Source: Microbacterium ulmi
GTDB taxonomy: Bacteria; Actinomycetota; Actinomycetes; Actinomycetales; Microbacteriaceae
NCBI RefSeq assembly: GCF_011759705.1
Contig: NZ_JAAOZF010000001.1
Coordinates: 310,001-374,000 of the forward strand
DNA: 64,000 bases
Reading direction: 5' to 3'
Numbering within the stretch: position 1 is the first letter of the stretch; every line of letters starts with the position of its first letter. This document shows, in pieces, positions 43,780 through 53,057 of this stretch. The position numbers and the translations under genes were made by a program. The notes beneath the pieces are model-generated. The model saw only the letters and a list, made by a program, of their open reading frames with translations. It ran no database searches and was not told the origin of the DNA.

Positions 43780-45506
43780 GTTCTCTCCTCGAGGGCTGGT
43801 GACGGTGGGGTGTCGCTCACGCGACCGGTGTCAGCGGTCAGCACGCCGGCGTCGAAGGTGACGTGGCCGCCCATGATCGTCAGATCGCTCAGGATCTCGC
43901 GCAGCTCGTCGTCGGCGCATGTCAGCGGGTCGAGGGTCGGCACGCACAGATCGGCGTCGTAGCCCGGCAGCAGACGGCCGCGGTGCCCCTGCTCGCCCGT
44001 GAACCACGCGGCGTCCCGTGTATATGCGGCCAGGGCGTCGCGCCGCGACATCCTGTGCCGCTCGGAGCGGATGCCGCGTCCGTCGAGGGACTCACCCGTC
44101 ACGAGCCACCAGATCGAGGCCCACGGCGAGAACCAGTTCGCGCGCGTCGCGTCGGTGCCGCCGCCGATCACGATGCCGAGCTCGCGCATGTCGTCGATCC
44201 GCGGCGCCGACGTCACCGCCTCCTCGCCCCACGCCTCGACGTAGTCGCCGCCCTTGAGGACGAGCCTGTCTTGGACGAGGACGCCGGCGCCGAGGCGCGC
44301 GATCCGTTCGAGGCTCGAGCGCGAGGCCTCGTCGGCATGCACGATCGAGAAGCCTCGGCCCGCGACCTGCCCGCTCTCGCGCTCGACCTCTTCCCATGCG
44401 TCGAGGATGCGCCTGAGCGTCGCGTCGAGCACGGCATGGATGCTCATCCGCCAGCCGCGGTGCGCGCACAGCCGCACGATGTCGACGAGCTCGCGGTACG
44501 CGTCATCGCCGATCCGGAACGGGTCGAGGCCTTCCATGTCGTGACATCCGAGGTGGGGGATCTCGCCGACGCCGACGACCCGCAGCATCCCGTCGCCGCT
44601 GTCGGGCTGCACGAGCGTCGTCAGGGCGTCGATGTCCGCGACCTCACCGCCGCGGTTCCAGACGGAGATGAACAGGCGGTGGCGGACGTCGAGGCCGCCG
44701 CTGCGCCAGACCGCGTACAGAGGGTCGTAGTCGCGCGGCGTCACGAGCAGGCCGCCGCCGTCGACGACGCCCGTGAGTCCGTGCCGCGCGAAGACCGCGT
44801 TCATGGCGCGGATGCCCGCTCGCGAATCAGACGCCTCACCTGCAAGGGCCAGCGCCGTCGGGACGGCGAAGGCCCCGACGCCACGGACTTCGCCCGTCGG
44901 GCGCCCCGCGGCATCCCGGATCAGGTGTCCCTTGGGCGGGTCTGCCGACTCGTCGCCGAACCCGCAGGCGGCGAGCGCCGCCGAGTTCAGGATGCCGCGA
45001 TCGTACAGCTCCTGCACGAACACCGGGTTGCCGGGCGCGGCCTCGTCGAGCTCGGCGCGCGTCGGGACGCGTCGCTCGGCGACCTGCGACGAGTGCCAGC
45101 CGCCGACGACGCTCACCCACTCGCCCGGTCCGCGCCGAGCGCATTCGCCCCGCACACGCTCGAGCGCCTCGTCGATCGAGCGCACGTCCTCCCAGTGCAT
45201 CGTGCGATCCCACGACACACCGGCACGCACGGCGTGGATGTGCGAGTCGTTGAGCCCGGGGACGACGCGTCGTCCCTCGAGGTCGATGACGCGTGCCGCG
45301 AGCGCGATGTGCGGCGCGAGGTCGGCGTCGGTGCCGATCGCGACGACCCGGCCGCCCGCGATCGCGATGGCGTCGACATCGCTCGGGCCCTGCTCGGCAT
45401 CCGCGAGGGTCAGGATCCGGCCGCCGTGCAGCACGAGGTCCACGAGCGGACGCTGTCGTGCGGCGGCGTCGGTGGTCACGCTGTCGGTGGTCACAGTGTC
45501 GCCCAC
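43776..45506 (-). CDS. Cytosolic YtcJ-type amidohydrolase
   Basis: The protein has 576 residues with no signal peptide. The Amidohydrolase_3 features are LVLHGGRILTLAD, GLNDSHIHAVR (HIH metal site), WRMSIHAVLDATL, GIVIGGGTDAT and GRLLPGYDADLCV. It is a paralogue of the two exported enzymes but cytosolic, so it may act on the product brought in by the adjacent Liv-type importer. GTG 45506 lies 2 nt from the ABC ATPase stop. Confidence 0.9.
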   Translation of the reverse strand: MGDTVTTDSVTTDAAARQRPLVDLVLHGGRILTLADAEQGPSDVDAIAIAGGRVVAIGTDADLAPHIALAARVIDLEGRRVVPGLNDSHIHAVRAGVSWDRTMHWEDVRSIDEALERVRGECARRGPGEWVSVVGGWHSSQVAERRVPTRAELDEAAPGNPVFVQELYDRGILNSAALAACGFGDESADPPKGHLIRDAAGRPTGEVRGVGAFAVPTALALAGEASDSRAGIRAMNAVFARHGLTGVVDGGGLLVTPRDYDPLYAVWRSGGLDVRHRLFISVWNRGGEVADIDALTTLVQPDSGDGMLRVVGVGEIPHLGCHDMEGLDPFRIGDDAYRELVDIVRLCAHRGWRMSIHAVLDATLRRILDAWEEVERESGQVAGRGFSIVHADEASRSSLERIARLGAGVLVQDRLVLKGGDYVEAWGEEAVTSAPRIDDMRELGIVIGGGTDATRANWFSPWASIWWLVTGESLDGRGIRSERHRMSRRDALAAYTRDAAWFTGEQGHRGRLLPGYDADLCVPTLDPLTCADDELREILSDLTIMGGHVTFDAGVLTADTGRVSDTPPSPALEERT

Positions 45507-45508
45507 GG

Positions 45509-46225
45509 CTAGATGCTGAGGTGGCGTTCGAGGAGCCGCTCGTCGGCACGGAGATCGGCGGGGGCGCCGGACCAGGCGATCGTTCCGGAGTCGTCGATGA
45601 CGAGGACGTGCTCGACGATGTCGAGCGCGAGATCGACGTTCTGCTCGGCGACGAGGATCGACAGGCCGGAGGCGCGCAGGCCCTCGAGTCGGTCCTGGAT
45701 GACGTCGAGGATGCTGGGCGCGAGTCCCTCGCTCGGCTCGTCCATGATGAGCAGCGTCGGATCGGTCATGAGCGCGCGTCCGATCGCGAGCATCTGCTGC
45801 TCTCCCCCCGACAGGGAGCGCGCCATCGAGGTGCGACGCTCAGCGAGCCGCGGGAAGAAGTCGAAGACGCGCTCGACGCTCCAGCGCTCGCCGGGCACGG
45901 CAACGCGCCTGCGGGGCACGACCGTCAGGTTCTCGAGAGTCGTGAGCGATCCGAAGACCCGCCGCCCCTGCGGGACGATCGCGATGCCCGCGCGAGCGAT
46001 CCGGTAGCTCGGCAGGTGAGTGATGTCGACGCCGTTGTACAGGATCGTCCCGCTCGTGACGACGGGCGGACGCAGTCCGCAGATCGTCCGTACGAGTGTC
46101 GTCTTGCCCATGCCGTTGCGACCGAGGAGCGCGACGCTCTGTCCGTCCGCGATCTCGAAGTCGATGCCGCCCAGCACTCTCGCCGTCGCGTAGCCGGCGT
46201 GCAGTCCCGTGACCCGAAGACTCAC
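45509..46225 (-). CDS. Liv-type ABC transporter ATP-binding protein (LivF-like)
   Basis: This 238-residue ATPase of the branched-chain/amide class has Walker A GRNGMGKTT, the signature LSGGEQQ, Walker B LLIMDEPSEGLAP (typical of LivF) and the late VAEQNVDLAL. GTG 46225 overlaps the LivG-type stop by 4 nt; longer frames lie inside that gene. It energises import together with the next ATPase. Confidence 0.92.
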   Translation of the reverse strand: MSLRVTGLHAGYATARVLGGIDFEIADGQSVALLGRNGMGKTTLVRTICGLRPPVVTSGTILYNGVDITHLPSYRIARAGIAIVPQGRRVFGSLTTLENLTVVPRRRVAVPGERWSVERVFDFFPRLAERRTSMARSLSGGEQQMLAIGRALMTDPTLLIMDEPSEGLAPSILDVIQDRLEGLRASGLSILVAEQNVDLALDIVEHVLVIDDSGTIAWSGAPADLRADERLLERHLSI

Positions 46226-47025
46226 TTCTTGTCGCGCCTTCCCAGATAGATCTCCTTGACGGTGGGATGCTCGCGCACCTCGTCCGGAGTGCCCGTCACG
46301 ACGTGCCTGCCGTTCTCCATGCACATGACACGGTCGGTGAGGCCGAGCGCGAGCGTCATGTCGTGCTCGATGAGCAGGATCGGGAGCGTGCGGGGCAGCT
46401 CCTCGATCAGCTGACGAAGCGTCGCGCGCTCCGCGGCGGAGAGTCCGGCCGCGGGCTCGTCCAGCAGCAGGATGCTCGGGTGGCTCACGAGCGCCATCGC
46501 GATCTCGAGCTGGCGCTTCTCGCCGTGCGACAGGTCGGCGACGGTGTCGTCTCTGCGACCCGTGAGTCCGAGCGAGTCGAGCATGAGGATCGACTCGCGT
46601 GTCACGTCGTCGGTCATGCCCTGCGTACGCCAGAACGCGCGGGCCTTCGAGGACCCGCCGCGCGCTGCGACGCGCACGTTGTCGAGGACCGACATGTCGC
46701 GGAACAGATTCGACACCTGGAACGTCCGCCCGACCCCGAGCCGTGCGCGCGGCGCCGTGCTCATGTGGGTGACGTCGCGGCCGAACAGCTCGATCGTTCC
46801 CGTCGTGGGTGCGACATCCCCCGCGATCATCTTGAACAGCGTGGTCTTTCCGGCGCCATTGGGCCCGATCACGCCCATCCGCTCGCCGGCCGCCAGCTCG
46901 AGCGAGATCCCGTCGACGGCCTGGACTCCGCCGTAGCGCTTGCCGAGGCCCGTCACGACGAGCGCGGGGGCGGCGGCCCCGGACCCCCTCGGGTCCGGGG
47001 CCTTCGCCTGTGCGGTCGAGGTCAA
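46222..47025 (-). CDS. Liv-type ABC transporter ATP-binding protein (LivG-like)
   Basis: The protein has 267 residues. Walker A is GPNGAGKTT, GVGRTFQVSNLFRDMSV is typical of LivG, the signature is LSHGEKRQ, Walker B is LLLDEPAAGLS and the H-loop is IEHDM. The start is TTG 47025 with AAGGA about 8 nt upstream, 1 nt from the binding-protein stop. The order in this operon is permeases first, then the binding protein, then the ATPases. Confidence 0.92.
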   Translation of the reverse strand: MTSTAQAKAPDPRGSGAAAPALVVTGLGKRYGGVQAVDGISLELAAGERMGVIGPNGAGKTTLFKMIAGDVAPTTGTIELFGRDVTHMSTAPRARLGVGRTFQVSNLFRDMSVLDNVRVAARGGSSKARAFWRTQGMTDDVTRESILMLDSLGLTGRRDDTVADLSHGEKRQLEIAMALVSHPSILLLDEPAAGLSAAERATLRQLIEELPRTLPILLIEHDMTLALGLTDRVMCMENGRHVVTGTPDEVREHPTVKEIYLGRRDKK

Positions 47026-47026
47026 C

Positions 47027-48325
47027 TCAGATTCCTTGGAACTGCGCCGAGTAGTTCGGCTGTGCGAGCGCGTCCTCCGGAGTGCGACCGAGCCACTGGT
47101 CGACGTCCTCGAACGTCGCGATCGGCACGTTGTACAGGTTGCCGTCGTCGAACTTCTCGACCTCGCGGATGAACACGGGTCCGACCGTGTTGTTGTAGTC
47201 GTCCCACGAGACCCTGCCGAAGATGCTGTCCTCGAACGTGAACTCGGTGATGGCCGACACGAGGTCGGCGCCCGTCACGAGTCCGTTCTCAGCGAGCACC
47301 GAGGCCACGAGCGACGCTGTGATGTAGCCGCCTGCGACGTAGGCGCCCGGCACCTTGCCGTCCGAGAACTCCTTGTACGCGTCGATGAACTCCGTCACGA
47401 CATCGCTGTCGCGACCCTCCGCCCAGTAGCTGACGGACTTCAGTCCGACGATCTGGTCGCCCATCGCGCGGAGGGTGCCCTGGTCTGCCGCACAACAGTT
47501 CAGGAGCAGCTTGTCCATGTCCTGGCCCAGGCCCAGGTACGCGTTGAGGAAGTTCGGTCCCGGGGCGCCGCCGGCCGTCGCGACGTAGACGAGGTCGGCG
47601 TTCGCCGCCTGGATCTGCGAGACGTAGGTCGAGAAGTCCGTCGTGGTGTTGGGGAACCAGATCTGCTGGACGACGTCTCCGCCGTTCTGCTCGAATCCCT
47701 GCGCGAAGCCGGCGCACGATTCCCACCCGAAGGCGTAGTCCGCGCACAGCGTGACGGCGGTCTTGAATCCGCCGTCCGTCGCGGCCCACTCGCCGCCGGG
47801 GAAGTTCGCCTGCGAGCCGCCCATCGATCCCGTGCGCACCGTCAGGTCGTTCGCGTTGCGCTGCGTCAAGTCGTCGGATGCCGCGACCGGCTGGAGGTTG
47901 GGGATGCCGACGCTCGCCGTGTACTCGGCGACCGCGAGCGCCGTGTTGGCCAGGAGGGGACCGACGATGACGTCGACGCCGTCCTGCTCGACGAGCTTGT
48001 GCGCCTTCGTGAGCGACGTCTCGGGGTTGCCCGCGTCGTCTTCGACGATCGTCTCAACGGTGACGCCGTTGACCTCGTTGCCGTTCGTGTCCCAGTACAG
48101 ATTCCAGCCGTCCACCATCTCCTGCCCCGCGACGGCGAAGTTGCCCGTCGTCGGGGAGATGTAGCCGACCTTGAGCGTTCCGGTGGCCGTGGTCTCCGTG
48201 GGTTCGGGCGTCACCTCTTGCGAGGCTCCGGGAGGAGCACAGGCCGAGAGCGCGAGCATGGCCGCGACTCCCAGGCCGGCGACCGCTGCGAGGCGGCCGC
48301 GAGTCGACATCGTTATCGACTTCAT
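47027..48325 (-). CDS. Liv-type ABC transporter substrate-binding lipoprotein
   Basis: The protein has 432 residues. A lipoprotein signal ends in LSAC (lipobox), followed by a Thr/Glu-rich linker and a type I periplasmic-binding fold (VGYISPTTGNFAVAGQEMVDG, VDVIVGPLLANTALAVAEY, TLCADYAFGWES). Family members bind amino acids, amides, urea or aromatic acids. An unusual adjacent Cys pair (LLNCCAAD) occurs at about residue 260. ATG 48325 has AAAGGA upstream and overlaps the LivM-type stop by 4 nt. The ligand is unknown. Confidence 0.92.
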   Translation of the reverse strand: MKSITMSTRGRLAAVAGLGVAAMLALSACAPPGASQEVTPEPTETTATGTLKVGYISPTTGNFAVAGQEMVDGWNLYWDTNGNEVNGVTVETIVEDDAGNPETSLTKAHKLVEQDGVDVIVGPLLANTALAVAEYTASVGIPNLQPVAASDDLTQRNANDLTVRTGSMGGSQANFPGGEWAATDGGFKTAVTLCADYAFGWESCAGFAQGFEQNGGDVVQQIWFPNTTTDFSTYVSQIQAANADLVYVATAGGAPGPNFLNAYLGLGQDMDKLLLNCCAADQGTLRAMGDQIVGLKSVSYWAEGRDSDVVTEFIDAYKEFSDGKVPGAYVAGGYITASLVASVLAENGLVTGADLVSAITEFTFEDSIFGRVSWDDYNNTVGPVFIREVEKFDDGNLYNVPIATFEDVDQWLGRTPEDALAQPNYSAQFQGI

Positions 48326-49404
48326 GGCAGGTCCTTTCCATCTTGGTGCGTTGTGACTGCAGCGGACACGGCTGTGCCCTGTGGTGAGCCCGGATCGTCC
48401 CGGGACTCGGATGTCGCGCGCCGGCGAATCCAGTTGACGAGCTTGCGGACACTGCCCGCGATGCCGGCGCGCGCGAAGAGGATGACGAGGATGAAGATGA
48501 GTCCGAGGATCGTCGGCCAGCGGTCGACGTAGCTCGAGAGCACGTTCTCGACGAGCACGACGACGGCAGCGCCGATGAGCGGCCCGAGAAGCGTTCCCAC
48601 GCCGCCGAGGATCACCATCACGATGAGGTGGACGGAGCGGTCGACGCCCGCCGAGGACGGGCTCATGAAGTGCGTGTTCCAGACCGCGAGCAGTCCCGCG
48701 AGACCCGCGACGGCGCCGGAGATCATGAACGCGCCGAGCTTGTAGGCGGGGACGCTGTAGCCGAGGCTGCGCATGCGGCTCTCGCTGTCGCGGACCCCCC
48801 GAAGGCTCGCGCCGAACGGCGAGCTGCCGACGACCCAAAGGCCTGCCGTGACGAGGACGAAGGCCCCGAGCACGACGTAGTAGTAGACCCAGTAGGAGTC
48901 CATCCACTCCGGTCGGTCGATGCCGGAGATGCCGTTCTCCCCTCCCGTCAGGGAGGAGAAGCGGAACGCGAGGCCGTAGACCAGCATGCCGACCGCCAGC
49001 GTCACCATGAGGAAGTAGATGCCGCTCGTGCGCATCGACAGAAGGCCGTAGGCGAGCGAGACGAGCAGAGTCATCCCGAGCGCGAAGAGCGCTTGCACGC
49101 CCGGGTCGAAGCCCTCGCGCGACGCCCATGCCACGCCGTATGCGGATGCCGCGGCGATGCCGGCGTGGCCGAGCGAGACCATTCCGCCCTGGCCCGCGAG
49201 GAAGTTGACGCTCGAGGCCAGGATCGCGGCGATGAGGATCGTCGAGGACAGCGTCACCGTGAAGCTCGTCGCGCCGAGGTACGGCAGCGCGATGCCTGCC
49301 GCGAGGAGGAGGACGAGGAGGATGAGGTTCACGGTCTGCGCGCGCCCCGGGCGCGGAGCGCCGAGGGTGCGGACTGTCCTGGTCTCGACGAGGCGATTGC
49401 TCAT
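48322..49404 (-). CDS. Liv-type ABC transporter permease (LivM-like)
   Basis: The protein has 360 residues and about nine hydrophobic segments. NFLAGQGGMVSLGHAGI is the LivM hallmark, and RGVRDSESRMRSLGYSV is the conserved cytoplasmic coupling segment. It pairs with the LivH-like permease with which it overlaps by 1 nt. The C-terminal 40 residues are hydrophilic and variable. Confidence 0.93.
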   Translation of the reverse strand: MSNRLVETRTVRTLGAPRPGRAQTVNLILLVLLLAAGIALPYLGATSFTVTLSSTILIAAILASSVNFLAGQGGMVSLGHAGIAAASAYGVAWASREGFDPGVQALFALGMTLLVSLAYGLLSMRTSGIYFLMVTLAVGMLVYGLAFRFSSLTGGENGISGIDRPEWMDSYWVYYYVVLGAFVLVTAGLWVVGSSPFGASLRGVRDSESRMRSLGYSVPAYKLGAFMISGAVAGLAGLLAVWNTHFMSPSSAGVDRSVHLIVMVILGGVGTLLGPLIGAAVVVLVENVLSSYVDRWPTILGLIFILVILFARAGIAGSVRKLVNWIRRRATSESRDDPGSPQGTAVSAAVTTHQDGKDLP

Positions 49405-50270
49405 CAGGCGGCCTTTCCGAACAGGCCGGTCGGTCGCACCACGAGGACGATGGCCATCGGCAGGAAGATCGTGAAGTACGCGAGCTCGGGGATCCAGGCT
49501 TTCGCGAACGCGTCGATGAGGCCGATGAGAACGCTGCCGACGGCAGCGCCTGGGATGCTGCCGAGCCCTCCGATGATGATGACGACGAGCGCGTAGAGGA
49601 GCACTTCATTTTGCACGCCCGGCAGAATGCTCTGCATGCCGGAGCCGATCGTGCCGCCGATCGCGGCGAGCGCCGCGCCGACCACGAACATCCCCGTGAA
49701 CACCCAGCGGATGTTGACCCCCATCGCCGTGATGATCTCGCGGTCGTCGACTCCGGCGCGGACGATCGCCCCGACGCGTGTGCGGTTCTGCACGAGGGCG
49801 AGGGCGATTCCAATGAGGAGTGCGACCCCGATGACGAAGATCCGGTACCAGGGGTAGGCGAAGGACCCGATCATGAGCGCGCCGGGGACCTTGACGGAGT
49901 TCGGCAGATTCTGCGGGTCGCCGCCGAAGATCGCGAGGCACAGGTCGGTGATGACGAACGAGACTCCGATCGTGAGCAGCACTTCGGGCAGCTCCTGCCC
50001 GCGCACGAAACGCAGGAGCACGACCTCGACGACGAAGGCCGTCACGCAGACGGCGACGACGGCGGCGATGAGGGCGACGAGCAGGTTGCCCGTCAGTGTC
50101 GCGACGACGACTCCGATGTAGCCGCCCAGCACGTAGAACGCGCCGTGCGCCATGTTCACGATGCGCATGAGGCCGAACACGAGCGTCAGCCCGCTCGCGA
50201 GGAGGAACAGGAGAGCGCCGAAGCTCAGACCGTTGAGCACCTGCTGCGCGAGGAAGACGGGTTCGAACAC
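49404..50270 (-). CDS. Liv-type ABC transporter permease (LivH-like)
   Basis: The protein has 288 residues and about eight membrane segments. It begins FLAQQVLNGLSFGALLFLLASGLTLVFGLMRIVN (in part), the typical LivH entry, and has RAGVDDREIITAMGVNI as the coupling loop. It is the first gene of an eight-gene minus-strand operon (LivH, LivM, binding protein, LivG, LivF, amidohydrolase, HIBADH-like, M24). GTG 50270 is preceded by a promoter at about 50330-50357. Confidence 0.93.
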   Translation of the reverse strand: MFEPVFLAQQVLNGLSFGALLFLLASGLTLVFGLMRIVNMAHGAFYVLGGYIGVVVATLTGNLLVALIAAVVAVCVTAFVVEVVLLRFVRGQELPEVLLTIGVSFVITDLCLAIFGGDPQNLPNSVKVPGALMIGSFAYPWYRIFVIGVALLIGIALALVQNRTRVGAIVRAGVDDREIITAMGVNIRWVFTGMFVVGAALAAIGGTIGSGMQSILPGVQNEVLLYALVVIIIGGLGSIPGAAVGSVLIGLIDAFAKAWIPELAYFTIFLPMAIVLVVRPTGLFGKAA

Positions 50271-50329
50271 CGAGGTTTCAGACCTTCCACGTCGTCGGGG
50301 AGTTGCCTGCGGGAGTGCTGGTTCGTCCT

Positions 50330-50376
50330 AGTACAGCAAGGGGGGTGGATACTGTCAAGTGGCACTGCACAACGTT
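50330..50376 (-). promoter_or_regulatory. Promoter of the Liv operon with CAACRTYGTGCAGT box
   Basis: On the minus strand TTGACA (50352-50357) and TGTACT (50330-50335) are 16 nt apart. Just upstream lies CAACGTTGTGCAGT (50363-50376), which recurs with two changes in the promoter of the cupin operon (54774-54787). A GCACTG-N16-CAGTGC inverted repeat (50361-50388) overlaps it. Confidence 0.65.
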
Positions 50377-50428
50377 GAAGTAACAGTGCACACTCACCTT
50401 TGCGCAGAAACTCACCTTGCGCAGAACG

Positions 50429-51598
50429 TCAGCCACCGCGGACCGTGTAGCGTGCGCGCGAGATCGTCCCCGCGATCGCGAATCCGCTCGACACGGCGAT
50501 CGAGGCGACGAAGAGTGTGGGGAATGCGTCCAGTCCCACCGCCACCGAGCCCAGCGCCGCGCCCGCCGCGCCGCCGAGCATGAGCGAGATGGAGAAGAGC
50601 GTCATGCCGAGCGCACGTGTCGCGGCCGCGGCATCCGTCATCCAGGTCTGCAGGGTCGTATGGGCCAGCGCCCACGAGGTCCCCATGAGCCCGGCGCCGA
50701 CGAGCACAGCCACCGGCGAGACACCGGTCGCCAGCACGGTGAAGGCGGCGACGGCGCACGCGCCCCCGACCGCGATGAACGCGGCAGGGGGGATGCGGGT
50801 GATGACGGACTTCATGACCTGGCTGACGACGACGACCGCGACTCCGAACACCGAGGTGACGAGCCCCGACACGAAGACGTCCTCGCCCTCCTGCTGGAGG
50901 GCGACAGGGAGCAGGTTGTACACGCCGATGAGAAGGAGTCCCTCGACCGCCACGAGCGCGCACACACCGAGCCCCCAGCGGTTGCGCAGGAGCAGCCGCA
51001 GCTGCACGAGCACACGCTCCTCGTGCCGGTCCGCCGCGTCCGGCAGCCGCGAGATCGCCCACGCCATCGCGATGGTCACGACGGCGAATCCGCCGAAGAT
51101 CGACCGCCATGACACGGCCGTCACGATCGCGCCGGACACGAGCGTGCCGAACCCGAGGGCGAGCGCCGTCGCCGTCGCGAGGTTCGACATCGCGGCAGGA
51201 CGACGTTCGAGCGGGAGCGTGTCGCCGAAGTACGTGAGCACGGCAGCGAACGTCGCGGCGAAGGCGCCGCCCGACGCCGTGCGGGCGATGAGGAACCACG
51301 TGAGGTCGGGAGCGAGCGCGCTCCCGACGTTCGCCGCGGCGGCGATCGCGGTCGAGAGCCACAGCACGCGCACCCGCCCCCATCGCGTCGACAGCGGCCC
51401 CCACAGGATCTGCAGCAGCGAGTAGGCGAGCGCCTGCAGCGTGATGGCGGTCGCCGCGCCCGGAACCGTCGCCCCGAGGTCGCGCGCGATCGTGGGGACC
51501 AGCGGCAGGATCAGCGACCGGTCGAGCGTGGACCAGAAGATCGCGAACGTGAGGACGGTGGTCGGGTGCAGCATGCGGAGCGCCCATCGTCCCCGCAC
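50429..51598 (-). CDS. MFS transporter
   Basis: The protein has 389 residues and twelve hydrophobic segments. The motif-A-like loop after helix 2 is WGPLSTRWGRVRVLWLS, and ISRARYTVRGG ends the protein. It is a drug/metabolite:H+ antiporter-type member with unknown substrate, perhaps exporting a pathway product. GTG 51598 lies 13 nt from the M24 stop, with GAGGA upstream; ATG 51574 is an alternative. It is the last gene of the cupin-SDR-M24 operon. Confidence 0.87.
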   Translation of the reverse strand: MRGRWALRMLHPTTVLTFAIFWSTLDRSLILPLVPTIARDLGATVPGAATAITLQALAYSLLQILWGPLSTRWGRVRVLWLSTAIAAAANVGSALAPDLTWFLIARTASGGAFAATFAAVLTYFGDTLPLERRPAAMSNLATATALALGFGTLVSGAIVTAVSWRSIFGGFAVVTIAMAWAISRLPDAADRHEERVLVQLRLLLRNRWGLGVCALVAVEGLLLIGVYNLLPVALQQEGEDVFVSGLVTSVFGVAVVVVSQVMKSVITRIPPAAFIAVGGACAVAAFTVLATGVSPVAVLVGAGLMGTSWALAHTTLQTWMTDAAAATRALGMTLFSISLMLGGAAGAALGSVAVGLDAFPTLFVASIAVSSGFAIAGTISRARYTVRGG

Positions 51599-51611
51599 GC
51601 GAGACCGTTCC

Positions 51612-53000
51612 TCAGTCGTGGGCTTCTCCGCGGCCCTCGGGCGTGTTGAGGTGCGACTGGGAGTCTCGGATGCCGGGAAGCGGGCCGTTCACCGTGAAGT
51701 AGCGTCCACCGCCGGCGACGAGGAGATCCTCGGCAGGGAACTTCGTGATCACCTCGCAGCCGTCGGCCGTCACGACGACCTCCTCCTCGATGCGCGCCGC
51801 GCCCCACCCGTCGGCCGCGGGCCAGTAGGTCTCGAGGGCGAAGACCATCCCCTCCTGCAGCTCCTCGGGGTGCTCGAGCGAGGTGAGCCGCGAGAAGATC
51901 GGCTTCTCCCAGATCGAGAGGCCGACGCCGTGGCCGTACTGCAGGGCGAACGCCGCCTCCTCGTCGGGGAAGCCGAACTCCTGCGCCGTGGGCCAGAGCG
52001 TCACGATGTCGGCGGTCGTCGCGCCGGGGCGCACCGACGCGATCGCGACGTCCATGTACTCGCGAGCGCGCGTGTACGCGTCGACCTGGGCCCTGCTCGC
52101 CGAGCCGACCGCGAAGGTGCGGTAGTAGCACGTGCGATAGCCGTTGAAGGAATGCAGGATGTCGAAGAACGCGGGGTCGCCGGGGCGGACGGCGCGGTCC
52201 GAGTACACGTGCGGATGCGGCGCGCACCGCTCCCCCGAGATGGCGTTGACGCCCTCGACGTACTCCGAGCCCTGATCGTAGAGCGCCTTCGCGACGAGGC
52301 CGACGCACTCGTTCTCGCGCACGCCGGGGCGCAGGAACTCGTAGAGCTGGTCGTACGCGGCATCCACCATCGATGCGGCCGTCGTGAGGAGCGTGATCTC
52401 GTCCGGGGTCTTGATGCGGCGCGCCTCCATGAACACCTGCTGCCCGTCGACGACCTGGATGCCCTCCGCCTGCAGCGCGAACAGGACGGGGAGCTCGACG
52501 ATGTCGACGCCGAGCGGCTCGCCGAGCAGCCCGAACTTCTCGAGCTCCCGGCGGATCTTGCGCGCCACCCCCTGCGCGATCCCGGCAGACGGGGGGAACG
52601 CGCCGCGCAGCGTCGAGATGCCGGCGCGCGCGCCCGACTCGAGCCGAGGGCTCGTCGCGCCGTGGTGCGGCGCGTGGGGATCGGCATCCGCCTCCATGTG
52701 GGTCTCGTGCAGCCACGGGTTCAGCAGCGCGTGATGCTTCGCGGCAGAGCCGAAGTCCCACACGATCGGGTCGGTCTTGCGCGTCACGAGACAGAAGCGG
52801 ATGAGCTTGTCCATGGCCCACGTGCCGATGTGGGTCGCGGACGCGTATCGGATGTTGCCGAAGTCGAACGCGAGCACGGCCCCCATCGACGATCGCTCGA
52901 GCTCCGCGCGCAGTCGCGCGAGGCGCTCCTCCCTGAGCCGGTCGAAGTCGACCCGGGCTTCCCAGTCGACACCCATCGTGCCGCGCGTGGCGATGCTCAT
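51612..53000 (-). CDS. M24-family (creatinase/aminopeptidase fold) hydrolase (2)
   Basis: The protein has 462 residues and is a close paralogue of the M24 protein at 41543-42844, with which it shares NAISGERC, the HSFNGYRTCYYRTF segment and RIEEEVVVT. It also lacks the second metal Asp (Cys in its place), but keeps Asp in FFDIL, His in QYGHGVG and both Glu. An insert of about 30 residues after WLHETHM is specific to it. I chose ATG 53000; GTG 53012 is an in-frame alternative. It is translated between the SDR and MFS genes. Confidence 0.87.
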   Translation of the reverse strand: MSIATRGTMGVDWEARVDFDRLREERLARLRAELERSSMGAVLAFDFGNIRYASATHIGTWAMDKLIRFCLVTRKTDPIVWDFGSAAKHHALLNPWLHETHMEADADPHAPHHGATSPRLESGARAGISTLRGAFPPSAGIAQGVARKIRRELEKFGLLGEPLGVDIVELPVLFALQAEGIQVVDGQQVFMEARRIKTPDEITLLTTAASMVDAAYDQLYEFLRPGVRENECVGLVAKALYDQGSEYVEGVNAISGERCAPHPHVYSDRAVRPGDPAFFDILHSFNGYRTCYYRTFAVGSASRAQVDAYTRAREYMDVAIASVRPGATTADIVTLWPTAQEFGFPDEEAAFALQYGHGVGLSIWEKPIFSRLTSLEHPEELQEGMVFALETYWPAADGWGAARIEEEVVVTADGCEVITKFPAEDLLVAGGGRYFTVNGPLPGIRDSQSHLNTPEGRGEAHD

Positions 53001-53057
53001 CTTCCACTCCACTTCATCTTCGTACGGTCGAATCGCCGGTGGCCGGCTCCGGCGGGA

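Noticed and set aside
47027-49813. A 928-codon open frame that would fuse the binding protein to upstream sequence
   Set aside because: The upstream part is out-of-frame reading of the two permease genes. The binding protein has its own lipoprotein signal, ATG and ribosome site at 48325.
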